Positions 38,023 to 51,247 of a stretch of 64,000 bases of DNA are shown piece by piece. The notes below the pieces were generated by a model. It was not told the DNA's origin, searched no databases, and was given only the letters and a program-made list of their open reading frames with translations. Both the position numbers and the translations under genes were made by a program. Position 1 is the first letter of the stretch, and each line of letters starts with the position of its first letter. Source of the stretch: Plantago major (taxonomy: Eukaryota > Streptophyta > Magnoliopsida > Lamiales > Plantaginaceae); the NCBI GenBank assembly GCA_026545765.1, contig JAIFAC010000029.1:1-64000 (forward strand), in the 5' to 3' direction.

Positions 38023-41000
38023 TTGACACAAACTAACCCATGGAGTGTTTTCACAAAAAACCGTGTACTAACCCCTTTGGGTTTTCTCGAAAACTTGATG
38101 TCCCAAAAATACGTTTATAATTCAAGGTTCGATCAACCAAAATAGTTCAATATGTGCGTAGAATAGGTTTTATACCACAAACCATATCATGTGAATAAAA
38201 TTTGACACAAACTAACTCTATCGAGTGTTTCAAAAAAATCGTGTACTACCCCTTTGAGTTTTATTGAAGACAAGAGGTCTCAGAATACGTTTTAAAATTG
38301 AGGTTCGATCAACCAAAATAGATCAATATATGCGTAGAATAGTTTTTATACCACAAACCATGTCATGTGAATAAAATTTGACACAAACTAACCCCATGGA
38401 GTGTTTTCACAAAAAAAACGTGTACTAACCCCTTTGGGTTTTCTCGAAAACTTGATGTCCCAAAAATACGTTTATAATTCAAGGTTCGATCAACCAAAAT
38501 AGTTCAATATGTGCGTAGAATAGGTTTTATACCACAAACCATATCATGTGAATAAAATTTGACATAAACTAACTCTATCGAGTGTTTCAAAAAAAAATCG
38601 TGTACTACCCCTTTGAGTTTTATTGAAGAGAAGAGGTATCAGAATACGTTTTAAAATTGAGGTTCGATCAACCAAAATAGATCAATATGTGCGTAGAATA
38701 GTTTTTATACCACAAACCATGTCATGTGAATAAAATTTGACACAAACTAACCCCATGGAGTGTTTTCACAAAAACCGTGTACTAACCCCTTTGGGTTTTC
38801 TCGAAAACTTGATGTCCCAAAAATACGTTTATAATTCAAGGTTCGATCAACCAAAATAGTTCAATATGTGCGTAGAATAGGTTTTATTCCACAAACCATA
38901 TCATGTGAATAAAATTTGAAAGAAACTAACTCTATCGAGTGTTTCAAAAAAATAGTGTACTACCCCTTTGAGTTTTATTGAAGACAAGAGGTATCGTAAA
39001 TACGTTTTAAAATTGAGGTTCGATCAACCAAAATAGATCAATATGTGCGTAGAATAGTTTTTATACCACAAACCATGTCATGTGAATAAAATTTGACACA
39101 AACTAACCCCATGGAGTGTTTTCACAAAAAACCGTGTACTAACCCCTTTGGATTTCTCGAAAACTTGATGACCCAAAAATACGTTTATAATTCAAGGTTC
39201 GATCAACCCAAAATAGTTCAATATGTGCGTAGAATAGGTTTTATACCGCGAACCATATCATGTGAATAAAATTTGACACAAACTAACCCCATGGAGTGTT
39301 TTCACAAAAACCGTGTACTACCCCTTTGAGCTTTACTGAAGACAAGAGGTCTCGGAAATACGTTTTAAAATTGAGGTTCGATCAACCAAAATAGATCAAT
39401 ATGTGCGTAGAATAGTTTTTATACCACAAACCATGTCATGTGAATAAAATTTGACACAAACTAACCCAATGGAGTGTTTTCACAAAAACCGTGTACTAAC
39501 CCCTTTGGGTTTTCTCGAAAACTTGATGTCCCAAAAATACGTTAATAATTCAAGGATCGATCAACCAAAATAGTTCAATATGTGCGTAGAATAGGTTTTA
39601 TACCGCGGACCATATCATGTGAATAAAATTTGACATAAACTAACTCTATCGAGTGTTTCACAAAAAATCGTGTACTACCCGCTTTGAGTTTTATTGAAGA
39701 CAAGAGGTATCGTAAATACGTTTTAAAATTGAGGTTCGATCAACCAAAATAGATCAATATAAGCTTAGAATAGTTTTTATACCACAAACCATGTCATGTG
39801 AATAAAATTTGACACAAACTAACCCCATGGAGTGTTTTCACAAAAAACCGTGTACTAACCCCTTTGGGTTTTCTCGAAAACTTGATGTCCCAAAAATACG
39901 TTTATAATTCAAGGTTCGATCAACCAAAATAATTCAATATGTGCGTAGAATAGGTTTTATTCCACAAACCATATCATGTGAATAAAATTTGAAAGAAACT
40001 AACTCTATCGAGTGTTTCAAAAAAATCGTGTACTACCCCCTTTGAGTTTTATTGAAGACAAGAGGTCTCGTAAATACATTTTAAAATTGAGGTTCGATCA
40101 ACCAAAATAGATCAATATGTGCGTAGAATAGTTTTTATACCACAAACCATGTCATGTGAATAAAATTTGACACAAACTAACCCCATGGAGTGTTTTCACA
40201 AAAACCGTGTACTAACCCCTTTGGGTTTTCTCGAAAACTTGATGTCCCAAAAATACGTTTATAATTCAAGGTTCGATCAACCAAAATAGTTCAATATGTG
40301 CGTAGAATAGGTTTTATACCGCGAACCATATCATGTGAATAAAATTTGACACAAACTAACTCTATCGAGTGTTTCACAAAAAATCGTGTACTACCCCCTT
40401 TGAGTTTTATTGAAGACAAGAGGTCTCGTAAATACATTTTAAAATTGAGGTTCGATCAACCAAAATAGATCAATATGTGCGTAGAATAGTTTTTATACCA
40501 CAAACCATGTCATGTGAATAAAATTTGACACAAACTAACCCCATGGAGTGTTTTCACAAAAAACCGTGTACTAACCCCTTTGGGTTTTCTCGAAAACTTG
40601 ATGTCCCAAAAATACGTTTATAATTCAAGGTTCGATCAACCAAAATAGTTCAATATGTGCGTAGAATAGGTTTTATACCGCGGACCATATCATGTGAATA
40701 AAATTTGACATAAACTAACTCTATCGAGTGTTTCACAAAAAATCGTGTACTACCCCCTTTGAGTTTTATTGAAGAGAAGAGGTATCGTAAATACGTTTTA
40801 AAATTGAGGTTCGATCAACCAAAATAGATCAATATGTGCGTAGAATAGTTTTTATACCACAAACCATGTCATGTGAATAAAATTTGACACAAACTAACCC
40901 AATGGAGTGTTTTCACAAAAACCGTGTACTAACCCCTTTGGGTTTTCTCGAAAACTTGATGTCCCAAAAATACGTTTATAATTCAAGGTTCGATCAACCA

Positions 41001-41951
41001 AAATAGTTCAATATGTAATAATAGAATAGGTTTTATTACAAACCATATCATGTGAATAAAATTTGACACAAACTAACTCTATCGAGTGTTTCACAAAAAT
41101 CGTGTACTACCCTTTGAGTTTTATTGAAGACAAGAGGTCTCAGAATACGTTTTAAAATTGAGGTTCGATCAACCAAAATAGATCAATATGTGCGTAGAAT
41201 AGTTTTTATACCACAAACCATGTCATGTGAATAAAATTTGACACAAACTAACCCCATGGAGTGTTTTCACAAAAACCGTGTACTAACCCCTTTGGGTTTT
41301 CTCGAAAACTTGATGTCCCAAAAATACGTTTATAATTCAAGGTTCGATCAACCAAAATAGTTCAATATGTGCGTAGAATAGGTTTTATACCACAAACCAT
41401 ATCATGTGAATAAAATTTGACACAAACTAACTCTATCGAGTGTTTCAAAAAAATAGTGTACTACCCCATTTGAGTTTTATTGAAGACAAGAGGTATCGTA
41501 AATACGTTTTAAAATTGAGGTTCGATCAACCAAAATAGATCAATATGTGCGTAGAATAGTTTTTATACCACAAACCATGTCATGTGAATAAAATTTGACA
41601 CAAACTAACCCCATGGAGTGTTTCCACAAAAAACCGTGTACTAACCCATTTGGGTTTTCTCGAAAACTTGATGACCCAAAAATACGTTTATAATTCAAGG
41701 TTCGATAAACCAAAATAGTTCAATATGTGCGTAGAATAGGTTTTATACCACAAACCATATCATGTGAATAAAATTTGACATAAACTAACTCTATCGAGTG
41801 TTTCAAAAAAAATCGTGTACTACCCCCTTTGAGTTTTATTGAAGACAAGAGGTATCGTAAATACGTTTTAAAATTGAGGTTCGATCAACCAAAATAGATC
41901 AATATAAATAGAATAGTTTTTATACCACAAACCATGTCATGTGAATAAAAT
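38023..41951. repeat. Regular A-B block with one head-converted unit
   Basis: Alternation is kept from A 38023 to B 41775 if monomer bodies are used. The unit at 39273 has an A head on a B body. The haplotype A at 41595 (gtgtttccac, gatgaccc, cgataaacc) is the second of three copies. Confidence 0.9.
39273..39450. repeat. B monomer with A head
   Basis: The head is A (taaccccatggagtgttttc, accgtgtacta). From cccctttgagctttactg onwards the unit is B (ctcggaaatacg, aattgagg, agatcaat, ccatgtcatg). A monomers flank it on both sides. The switch lies in the shared cgtgtacta. It looks like a short conversion tract of about 45 bp that left unit number and order unchanged. Confidence 0.85.
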
Positions 41952-42131
41952 TTGACACAAACTAACCCCATGGAGTGTTTTCACAAAAAACCGTGTACTA
42001 ACCCCTTTCGGTTTTCTCGAAAACTTGATGTCCCAAAAATACGTTTATAATTCAAGGTTCGATCAACCAAAATAGATCAATATGTGCGTAGAATAGTTTT
42101 TATACCACAAACCATGTCATGTGAATAAAAT
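41952..42131. repeat. Recurrent A/B hybrid monomer, copy 3
   Basis: A body with ccccatgg, cccctttcgg and cgtttataattcaagg; B tail with agatcaat and ccatgtcatg; followed by A at 42132. It differs from copies 1, 2, 5 and 6 by the four-C head and acgttt rather than acattt, but the switch point is identical. Confidence 0.9.
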
Positions 42132-45100
42132 TTGACACAAACTAACCCATGGAGTGTTTTCACAAAAAACCGTGTACTAACCACTTTCGGTTTTCTCGAA
42201 AACTTGATGTCCCAAAAATACGTTAATAATTCAAGGATCGATCAACCAAAATAGTTCAATATGTGCGTAGAATAGGTTTTATACCGCGAACCATATCATG
42301 TGAATAAAATTTGACACAAACTAACTCTATCGAGTGTTTCACAAAAAATCGTGTACTACCCCCTTTGAGCTTTATTGAAGACAAGAGGTCTCGGAAATAC
42401 ATTTTTAAATTGAGGTTCGATCAACCAAAATAGATCAATATAAATAGAATAGTTTTTATACGACAAACCATGTCATGTGAATAAAATTTGACACAAACTA
42501 ACCCCATGGAGTGTTTTCAAAAAAAACCGTGTACTAACCCCTTTGGGTTTTCTCGAAAACTTGATGTCCCAAAAATACGTTTATAATTCAAGGTTCGATC
42601 AACCAAAATAGTTCAATATGTGCGTAGAATAGGTTTTATACCGCGGACCATATCATGTGAATAAAATTTGACATAAACTAACTCTATCGAGTGTTTCAAA
42701 AAAATAGTGTACTACCCCTTTGAGTTTTATTGAAGACAAGAGGTCTCGTAAATACATTTTAAAATTGAGGTTCGATCAACCAAAATAGATCAATATGTGC
42801 GTAGAATAGTTTTTATACCACAAACCATGTCATGTGAATAAAATTTGACACAAACTAACCCAATGGAGTGTTTTCACAAAAACCGTGTACTAACCCCTTT
42901 GGGTTTTCTCGAAAACTTGATGTCCCAAAAATACGTTAATAATTCAAGGATCGATCAACCAAAATAGTTCAATATGTGCGTAGAATAGGTTTTATACCGC
43001 GAACCATATCATGTGAATAAAATTTGACACAAACTAACTCTATCGAGTGTTTCACAAAAAATCATGTACTACATCCCTTTGAGTTTTATTGACGACAAGA
43101 GGTCTCGTAAATACATTTTAAAATTGAGGTTCGATCAACCAAAATAGATCAATATGTGCGTAGAATAGTTTTTATACCACAAACCATGTCATGTGAATAA
43201 AATTTGACACAAACTAACCCCATGGAGTGTTTTCACAAAAAACCGTGTACTAACCCCTTTGGATTTCTCGAAAACTTGATGACCCAAAAATACGTTTATA
43301 ATTCAAGGTTCGATCAACCCAAAATAGTTCAATATGTGCGTAGAATAGGTTTTATACCGCGAACCATATCATGTGAATAAAATTTGACACAAACTAACTC
43401 TATCGAGTGTTTCACAAAAAATCGTGTACTACCCGCTTTGAGTTTTATTGAAGACAAGAGGTATCGTAAATACGTTTTAAAATTGAGGTTCGATCAACCA
43501 AAATAGATCAATATGTGCGTAGAATAGTTTTTATACCACAAACCATGTCATGTGAATAAAATTTGACACAAACTAACCCAATGGAGTGTTTTCACAAAAA
43601 CCGTGTACTAACCCCTTTGGGTTTTCTCGAAAACTTGATGTCCCAAAAATACGTTAATAATTCAAGGATCGATCAACCAAAATAGTTCAATATAAAGTAG
43701 AATAGGTTTTATACCGCGAACCATATCATGTGAATAAAATTTGACACAAACTAACTCTATCGAGTGTTTCACAAAAAATCGTGTACTACCCCCCTTTGAG
43801 TTTTATTGACGACAAGAGGTCTCGTAAATACGTTTTAAAATTGAGGTTCGATCAACCAAAATAGATCAATATGTGCGTAGAATAGTTTTTATACCACAAA
43901 CCATGTCATGTGAATAAAATTTGACACAAACTAACCCCATGGAGTGTTTTCACAAAAACCGTGTACTAACCCCTTTGGGTTTTCTCGAAAACTTGATGTC
44001 CCAAAAATACGTTTATAATTCAAGGTTCGATCAACCAAAATAGTTCAATATGTGCGTAGAATAGGTTTTATTCCACAAACCATATCATGTGAATAAAATT
44101 TGAAAGAAACTAACTCTATCGAGTGTTTCAAAAAAATCGTGTACTACCCCCTTTGAGTTTTATTGAAGACAAGAGGTCTCGTAAATACGTTTTAAAATTG
44201 AGGTTCGATCAACCAAAATAGATCAATATGTGCGTAGAATAGTTTTTATACCACAAACCATGTCATGTGAATAAAATTTGACACAAACTAACCCCATGGA
44301 GTGTTTTCACAAAAACCGTGTACTAACCCTTTTGGATTTTCTCGAAAACTTGATGTCCCAAAAATACGTTTATAATTCAAGGTTCGATCAACCAAAATAG
44401 TCAATATGTGCGTAGAATAGGTTTTATACCGCGTACCATATCATGTGAATAAAATTTGACACAAACTAACTCTATCGATTGTTTCACAAAAAATCGTGTA
44501 CAACCCCTTTTGAGTTTTATTGAGGACAAGAGGTCTCGTAAATACGTTTTAAAATTGAGGTTCGATCAACCAAAATAGATCAATATAAGCTTAGAATAGT
44601 TTTTATACCACAAACCATGTCATGTGAATAAAATTTGACACAAACTAACCCCATGGAGTGTTTTCACAAAAAACCGTGTACTAACCCTTTTGTGTTTTCT
44701 CGAAAACTTGATGTCCCAAAAATACGTTTATAATTCAAGGTTCGATCAACCCAAAATAGTTCAATATAAATAGAATAGGTTTTATACCACAAACCATATC
44801 ATGTGAATAAAATTTGACATAAACTAACTCTATCGAGTGTTTCACAAAAAATCGGTACTACCCTTTGAGTTTTATTGAAGACAAGAGGTATAAATAAATA
44901 CGTTTTAAAATTGAGGTTCGATCAACCAAAATAGATCAATATGAGCGTAGAGTAGTTTTTATATCACAAACCATGTCATGTGAATAAAATTTGACACAAA
45001 CTAACCCCATGGAGTGTTTTCACAAAAAACCGCGTACTAACCACTTTCGGTTTTCTCGAAAACTTGATGTCCCAAAAATACGTTTATAATTCAAGGTTCG

Positions 45101-48100
45101 ATCAACCCAAAATAGTTCAATATGTGCGTAGAATAGGTTTTATACCGCGAACCATATCATGTGAATAAAATTTGACACAAACTAACTCTATCGAGTGTTT
45201 CACAAAAAATCGTGTACTACCCCCTTTGAGTTTTATTGAGGACAAGAGGTCTCGTAAATACGTTTTAAAATTGAGGTTCGATCAACCAAAATAGATCAAT
45301 ATGTGCGTAGAATAGTTTTTATACCACAAACCATGTCATGTGAATAAAATTTGACACAAACTAACCCAATGGAGTGTTTTCACAAAAACCGTGTACTAAC
45401 CCCTTTTTGGTTTTCTCGAAAACTTGATGTCCCAAAAATACGTTTATAATTCAAGGTTCGATCAACCAAAATAGTTCAATATGTGCGTAGAATAGGTTTT
45501 ATTCCACAAACCATATCATGTGAATAAAATTTGACACAAACTAACTCTATCGAGTGTTTCAAAAAAATCGTGTACTACCCCCTTTGAGTTTTATTGAAGA
45601 CAAGAGGTCTCGTAAATACGTTTTAAAATTGAGGTTCGATCAACCAAAATAGATCAATATGTGCGTAGAATAGTTTTTATACCACAAACCATGTCATGTG
45701 AATAAAATTTGACACAAACTAACCCCATGGAGTGTTTTCACAAAAAACCGTGTACTAACCCCTTTGGGTTTTCTCGAAAACTTGATGTCCCAAAAATACG
45801 TTTATAATTCAAGGTTCGATCAACCAAAATAGTTCAATATGTGCGTAGAATAGGTTTTATACCACAAACCATATCATGTGAATAAAATTTGACACAAACT
45901 AACTCTATCGAGTGTTTCACAAAAAATCGTGTACTACCCCTTTGAGTTTTATTGAAGACAAGAGGTCTCGGAAATACATTTTTAAATTGAGGTTCGATCA
46001 ACCAAAATAGATCAATATGTGCGTAGAATAGTTTTTATACCACAAACCATGTCATGTGAATAAAATTTGACACAAACTAACCCAATGGAGTGTTTTCACA
46101 AAAACCGTGTACTAACCCCTTTGGGTTTTCTCGAAAACTTGATGTCCCAAAAATACGTTTATAATTCAAGGTTCGATCAACCAAAATAGTCAATATGTGC
46201 GTAGAATAGGTTTTATACCGCGAACCATATCATGTGAATAAAATTTGACACAAACTAACTCTATCGAGTGTTTCACAAAAAATCGTGTACTACCCCCTTT
46301 GAGTTTTATTGAAGACAAGAGGTATCGTAAATACGTTTTAAAATTGAGGTTCGATCAACCAAAATAGATCAATATGTGCGTAGAATAGTTTTTATACCAC
46401 AAACCATGTCATGTGAATAAAATTTGACACAAACTAACCCATGGAGTGTTTTCACAAAAAACCGTGTACTAACCCCTTTGGGTTTTCTCGAAAACTTGAT
46501 GTCCCAAAAATACGTTTATAATTCAAGGTTCGATCAACCAAAATAGTTCAATATGTGCGTAGAATAGGTTTTATACCACAAACCATATCATGTGAATAAA
46601 ATTTGACACAAACTAACTCTATCGATTGTTTCACAAAAAATCGTGTACAACCCCTTTTGAGTTTTATTGAGGACAAGAGGTCTCGTAAATACGTTTTAAA
46701 ATTGAGGTTCGATCAACCAAAATAGATCAATATGTGCGTAGAATAGTTTTTATACCACAAACCATGTCATGTGAATAAAATTTGACACAAACTAACCCAA
46801 TGGAGTGTTTTCACAAAAACCGTGTACTAACCCCTTTGGGTTTTCTCGAAAACTTGATGTCCCAAAAATACGTTTATAATTCAAGGTTCGATCAACCAAA
46901 ATAGTTCAATATGTGCGTAGAATAGGTTTTATACCACAAACCATATCATGTGAATAAAATTTGACACAAACTAACTCTATCGAGTGTTTCAAAAAAATCG
47001 TGTACTACCCCCTTTGAGTTTTATTGAAGACAAGAGGTCTCGTAAATACGTTTTAAAATTGAGGTTCGATCAACCAAAATAGATCAATATGTGCGTAGAA
47101 TAGTTTTTATACCACAAACCATGTCATGTGAATAAAATTTGACACAAACTAACCCCATGGAGTGTTTTCACAAAAACCGTGTACTAACCCCTTTGGGTTT
47201 TCTCGAAAACTTGATGTCCCAAATACGTTAATAATTCAAGGATCGATCAACCAAAATAGTTCAATATGTGCGTAGAATAGGTTTTATACTTCGAACCATA
47301 TCATGTGAATAAAATTTGACACAAACTAACTCTATCGAGTGTTTCACAAAAAATCGTGTACTACCCGCTTTGAGTTTTATTGAAGACAAGAGGTATCGTA
47401 AATACGTTTTAAAATTGAGGTTCGATCAACCAAAATAGATCAATATAAGCGTAGAATAGTTTTTATACCACAAACCATGTCATGTGAATAAAATTTGACA
47501 CAAACTAACCCCATGGAGTGTTTTCACAAAAACCGTGTACTAACCCTTTTGGATTTTCTCGAAAACTTGATGTCCCAAAAATACGTTTATAATTCAAGGT
47601 TCGATCAACAAAAATAGTTCAATATGTGCGTAGAATAGGTTTTATACCCCGGATGATATCATGTGAATAAAATTTGACACAAACTAACTCTATCGAGTGT
47701 TTCACAAAAAATCGTGTACTACCCCCCTTTGAGTTTTATTGACGACAAGAGGTCTCGTAAGTACGTTTTAAAATTGAGGTTCGATCAACCAAAATAGATC
47801 AATATGTGCGTAGAATAGTTTTTATACCACAAACCATGTCATGTGAATAAAATTTGACACAAACTAACCCAATGGAGTGTTTTCACAAAAACCGTGTACT
47901 AACCCTTTTGTGTTTTCTCGAAAACTTGATGTCCCAAAAATACGTTTATAATTCAAGGTTCGATCAACCAAAATAGTTCAATATGTGCGTAGAATAGGTT
48001 TTATACCACAAACCATATCATGTGAATAAAATTTGACACAAACTAACTCTATCGAGTGTTTCACAAAAAATCGTGTACTACCCCCTTTGAGTTTTATTGA

Positions 48101-51068
48101 GGACAAGAGGTCTCGTAAATACGTTTTAAAATTGAGGTTCGATCAACCAAAATAGATCAATATGTGCGTAGAATAGTTTTTATACCACAAACCATGTCAT
48201 GTGAATAAAATTTGACACAAACTAACCCCATGGAGTGTTTTCACAAAAACCGTGTACTAACCCCTTTGGTTTTCTCGAAAACTTGATGTCCCAAAAATAC
48301 GTTTATAATTCAAGGTTCGATCAACCAAAATAGTTCAATATGTGCGTAGAATAGGTTTTATACCGCGGACCATATCATGTGAATAAAATTTGACATAAAC
48401 TAACTCTATCGAGTGTTTCACAAAAAATCGTGTACTACCCCCTTTGAGTTTTATTGAAGACAAGAGGTATCGTAAATACGTTTTAAAATTGAGGTTCGAT
48501 CAACCAAAATAGATCAATATGTGCGTAGAATAGTTTTTATACCACAAACCATGTCATGTGAATAAAATTTGACACAAACTAACCCATGGAGTGTTTTCAC
48601 AAAAACCGTGTACTAACCCCTTTGGGTTTTCTCGAAAACTTGATGTCCCAAAAATACGTTTATAATTCAAGGTTCGATCAACCAAAATAGTTCAATATGT
48701 GCGTAGAATAGGTTTTATACCGCGAACCATATCATGTGAATAAAATTTGACACAAACTAACTCTATCGAGTGTTTCACAAAAAATCGTGTACTACCCCTT
48801 TGAGTTTTATTGACGACAAGAGGTCTCGTAAATACGTTTTAAATTGAGGTTCGATCAACCAAAATAGATCAATATGTGCGTAGAATAGTTTTTATACCAC
48901 AAACCATGTCATGTGAATAAAATTTGACACAAACTAACCCATGGAGTGTTTTCACAAAAAACCGTGTACTAACCCTTTTGTGTTTTCTCGAAAACTTGAT
49001 GTCCCAAAAATACGTTTATAATTCAAGGTTCGATCAACCCAAAATAGTTCAATATGTGCGTAGTATAGGTTTTATACCGCAAACCATATCATGTGAATAA
49101 AATTTGACATAAACTAACTCTATCGAGTGTTTCACAAAAAATCATGTACTACCCCCTTTGAGTTTTATTGAGGACAAGAGGTCTCGTAAATACGTTTTAA
49201 AATTGAGGTTCGATCAACCAAAATAGATCAATATGTGCGTAGAATAGTTTTTATACCACAAACCATGTCATGTGAATAAAATTTGACACAAACTAACCCA
49301 ATGGAGTGTTTTCACAAAAACCGTGTACTAACCTCTTTGGGTTTTATCGAAAACTTGATGTCCCAAAAATACGTTTATAATTCAAGGTTCGATCAACCAA
49401 AATAGTTCAATATGTGCGTAGAATAGGTTTTATACTGCGAACCATATCATGTGAATAAAATTTGACATAATCTAACTCTATCGAGTGTTTCACAAAAAAT
49501 CGTGTACTACCCGCTTTGAGTTTTATTGAAGACAAGAGGTATCGTAAATACGTTTTAAAATTGAGGTTCGATCAACCAAAATAGATCAATATGTGCGTAG
49601 AATAGTTTTTATACCACAAACCATGTCATGTGAATAAAATTTGACACAAACTAACCCAATGGAGTGTTTTCACAAAAACCGTGTACTAACCCCTTTGGGT
49701 TTTCTCGAAAACTTGATGTCCCAAAAATACGTTTATAATTCAAGGTTCGATCAACCAAAATAGTTCAATATGTGCGTAGAATAGGTTTTATTCCACAAAC
49801 CATATCATGTGAATAAAATTTGAAAGAAACTAACTCTATCGAGTGTTTCAAAAAAATAGTGTACTACCCCTTTGAGTTTTATTGAAGACAAGAGGTCTCG
49901 TAAATACATTTTAAAATTGAGGTTCGATCAACCAAAATAGATCAATATGTGCGTAGAATAGTTTTTATACCACAAACCATGTCATGTGAATAAAATTTGA
50001 CACAAACTAACCCCATGGAGTGTTTTCACAAAAACCGTGTACTAACCCCTTTGGGTTTTCTCGAAAACTTGATGTCCCAAAAATACGTTTATAATTCAAG
50101 GTTCGATCAACCAAAATAATTCAATATGTGCGTAGAATAGTTTTTATACCACAAACCATATCATGTGAATAAAATTTGACACAAACTAACTCTATCGAGT
50201 GTTTCACAAAAAATCGTGTACTACCCCTTTGAGTTTTATTGAAGAGAAGAGGTATCGTAAATACGTTTTAAAATTGAGGTTCGATCAACCAAAATAGATC
50301 AATATGTGCGTAGAATAGTTTTTATACCACAAACCATGTCATGTGAATAAAATTTGACACAAACTAACTCCATGGAGTGTTTTCACAAAAACCGTGTACT
50401 AAACCCTTTGGGTTTTCTCGAAAACTTGATGTCCCAAAAATACGTTTATAATTCAAGGTTCGATCAACCAAAATAGTTCAATATGTGCGTAGAACAGGTT
50501 TTATACCACAAACCATATCATGTGAATAAAATTTGACACAAACTAACTCTATCGAGTGTTTCACAAAAAATCGTGTACTACCCCATTTGAGCTTTATTGA
50601 AGACAAGAGGTCTCGGAAATACATTTTTAAATTGAGGTTTGATCAACCAAAATAGATCAATATGTGCGTAGAATAGTTTTTATACCACAAACCATGTCAT
50701 GTGAATAAAATTTGACACAAACTAACCCCATGGAGTGTTTTCACAAAAAACCGTGTACTAACCCCTTTGGGTTTTCTCGAAAACTTGATGTCCCAAAAAT
50801 ACGTTTATAATTCAAGGTTCGATCAACCAAAATAGTTCAATATGTACGTAGAATAGGTTTTATACCGCGGACCATATCATGTGAATAAAATTTGACACAA
50901 ACTAACTCTATCGAGTGTTTCAAAAAAATCGTGTACTACCCCTTTGAGTTTTATTGAAGACAAGAGGTCTCGTAAATACGTTTTAAAATTGAGGTTCGAT
51001 CAACCAAAATAGATCAATATGTGCGTAGAATAGTTTTTATACCACAAACCATGTCATGTGAATAAAAC
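42132..51068. repeat. Long regular A-B block, near consensus
   Basis: This is the longest stretch of unbroken alternation in the window: 50 monomers from A 42132 to B 50892. Units are mostly 177-180 bp and degenerate copies are rare. The A form with cgttaataattcaaggatcg occurs at 42132, 42845 and 43563, every second dimer, hinting at a short-lived four-monomer repeat. The B form tcgattg/acaacccctttt occurs at 44456 and 46603. Confidence 0.94.
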
Positions 51069-51247
51069 TTGACACAAACTAACCCATGGAGTGTTTTCAC
51101 AAAAAACCGTGTACTAACCCCTTTCGGTTTTCTCGAAAAGTTGATGTCCCAAAAATACGTTTATAATTCAAGGTTCGATCAACCAAAATAGATCAATATG
51201 TGCGTAGAATAGTTTTTATACCACAAACCATGTCATGTGAATAAAAT
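51069..51247. repeat. Recurrent A/B hybrid monomer, copy 4
   Basis: A body with cccatgg, cccctttcgg and cgtttataattcaagg; B tail; followed by A at 51248. Its first bases are altered at the junction (aataaaacttgac instead of aataaaatttgac), and it has gaaaagttgatg. The switch point is the shared 20-bp block. Confidence 0.9.
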
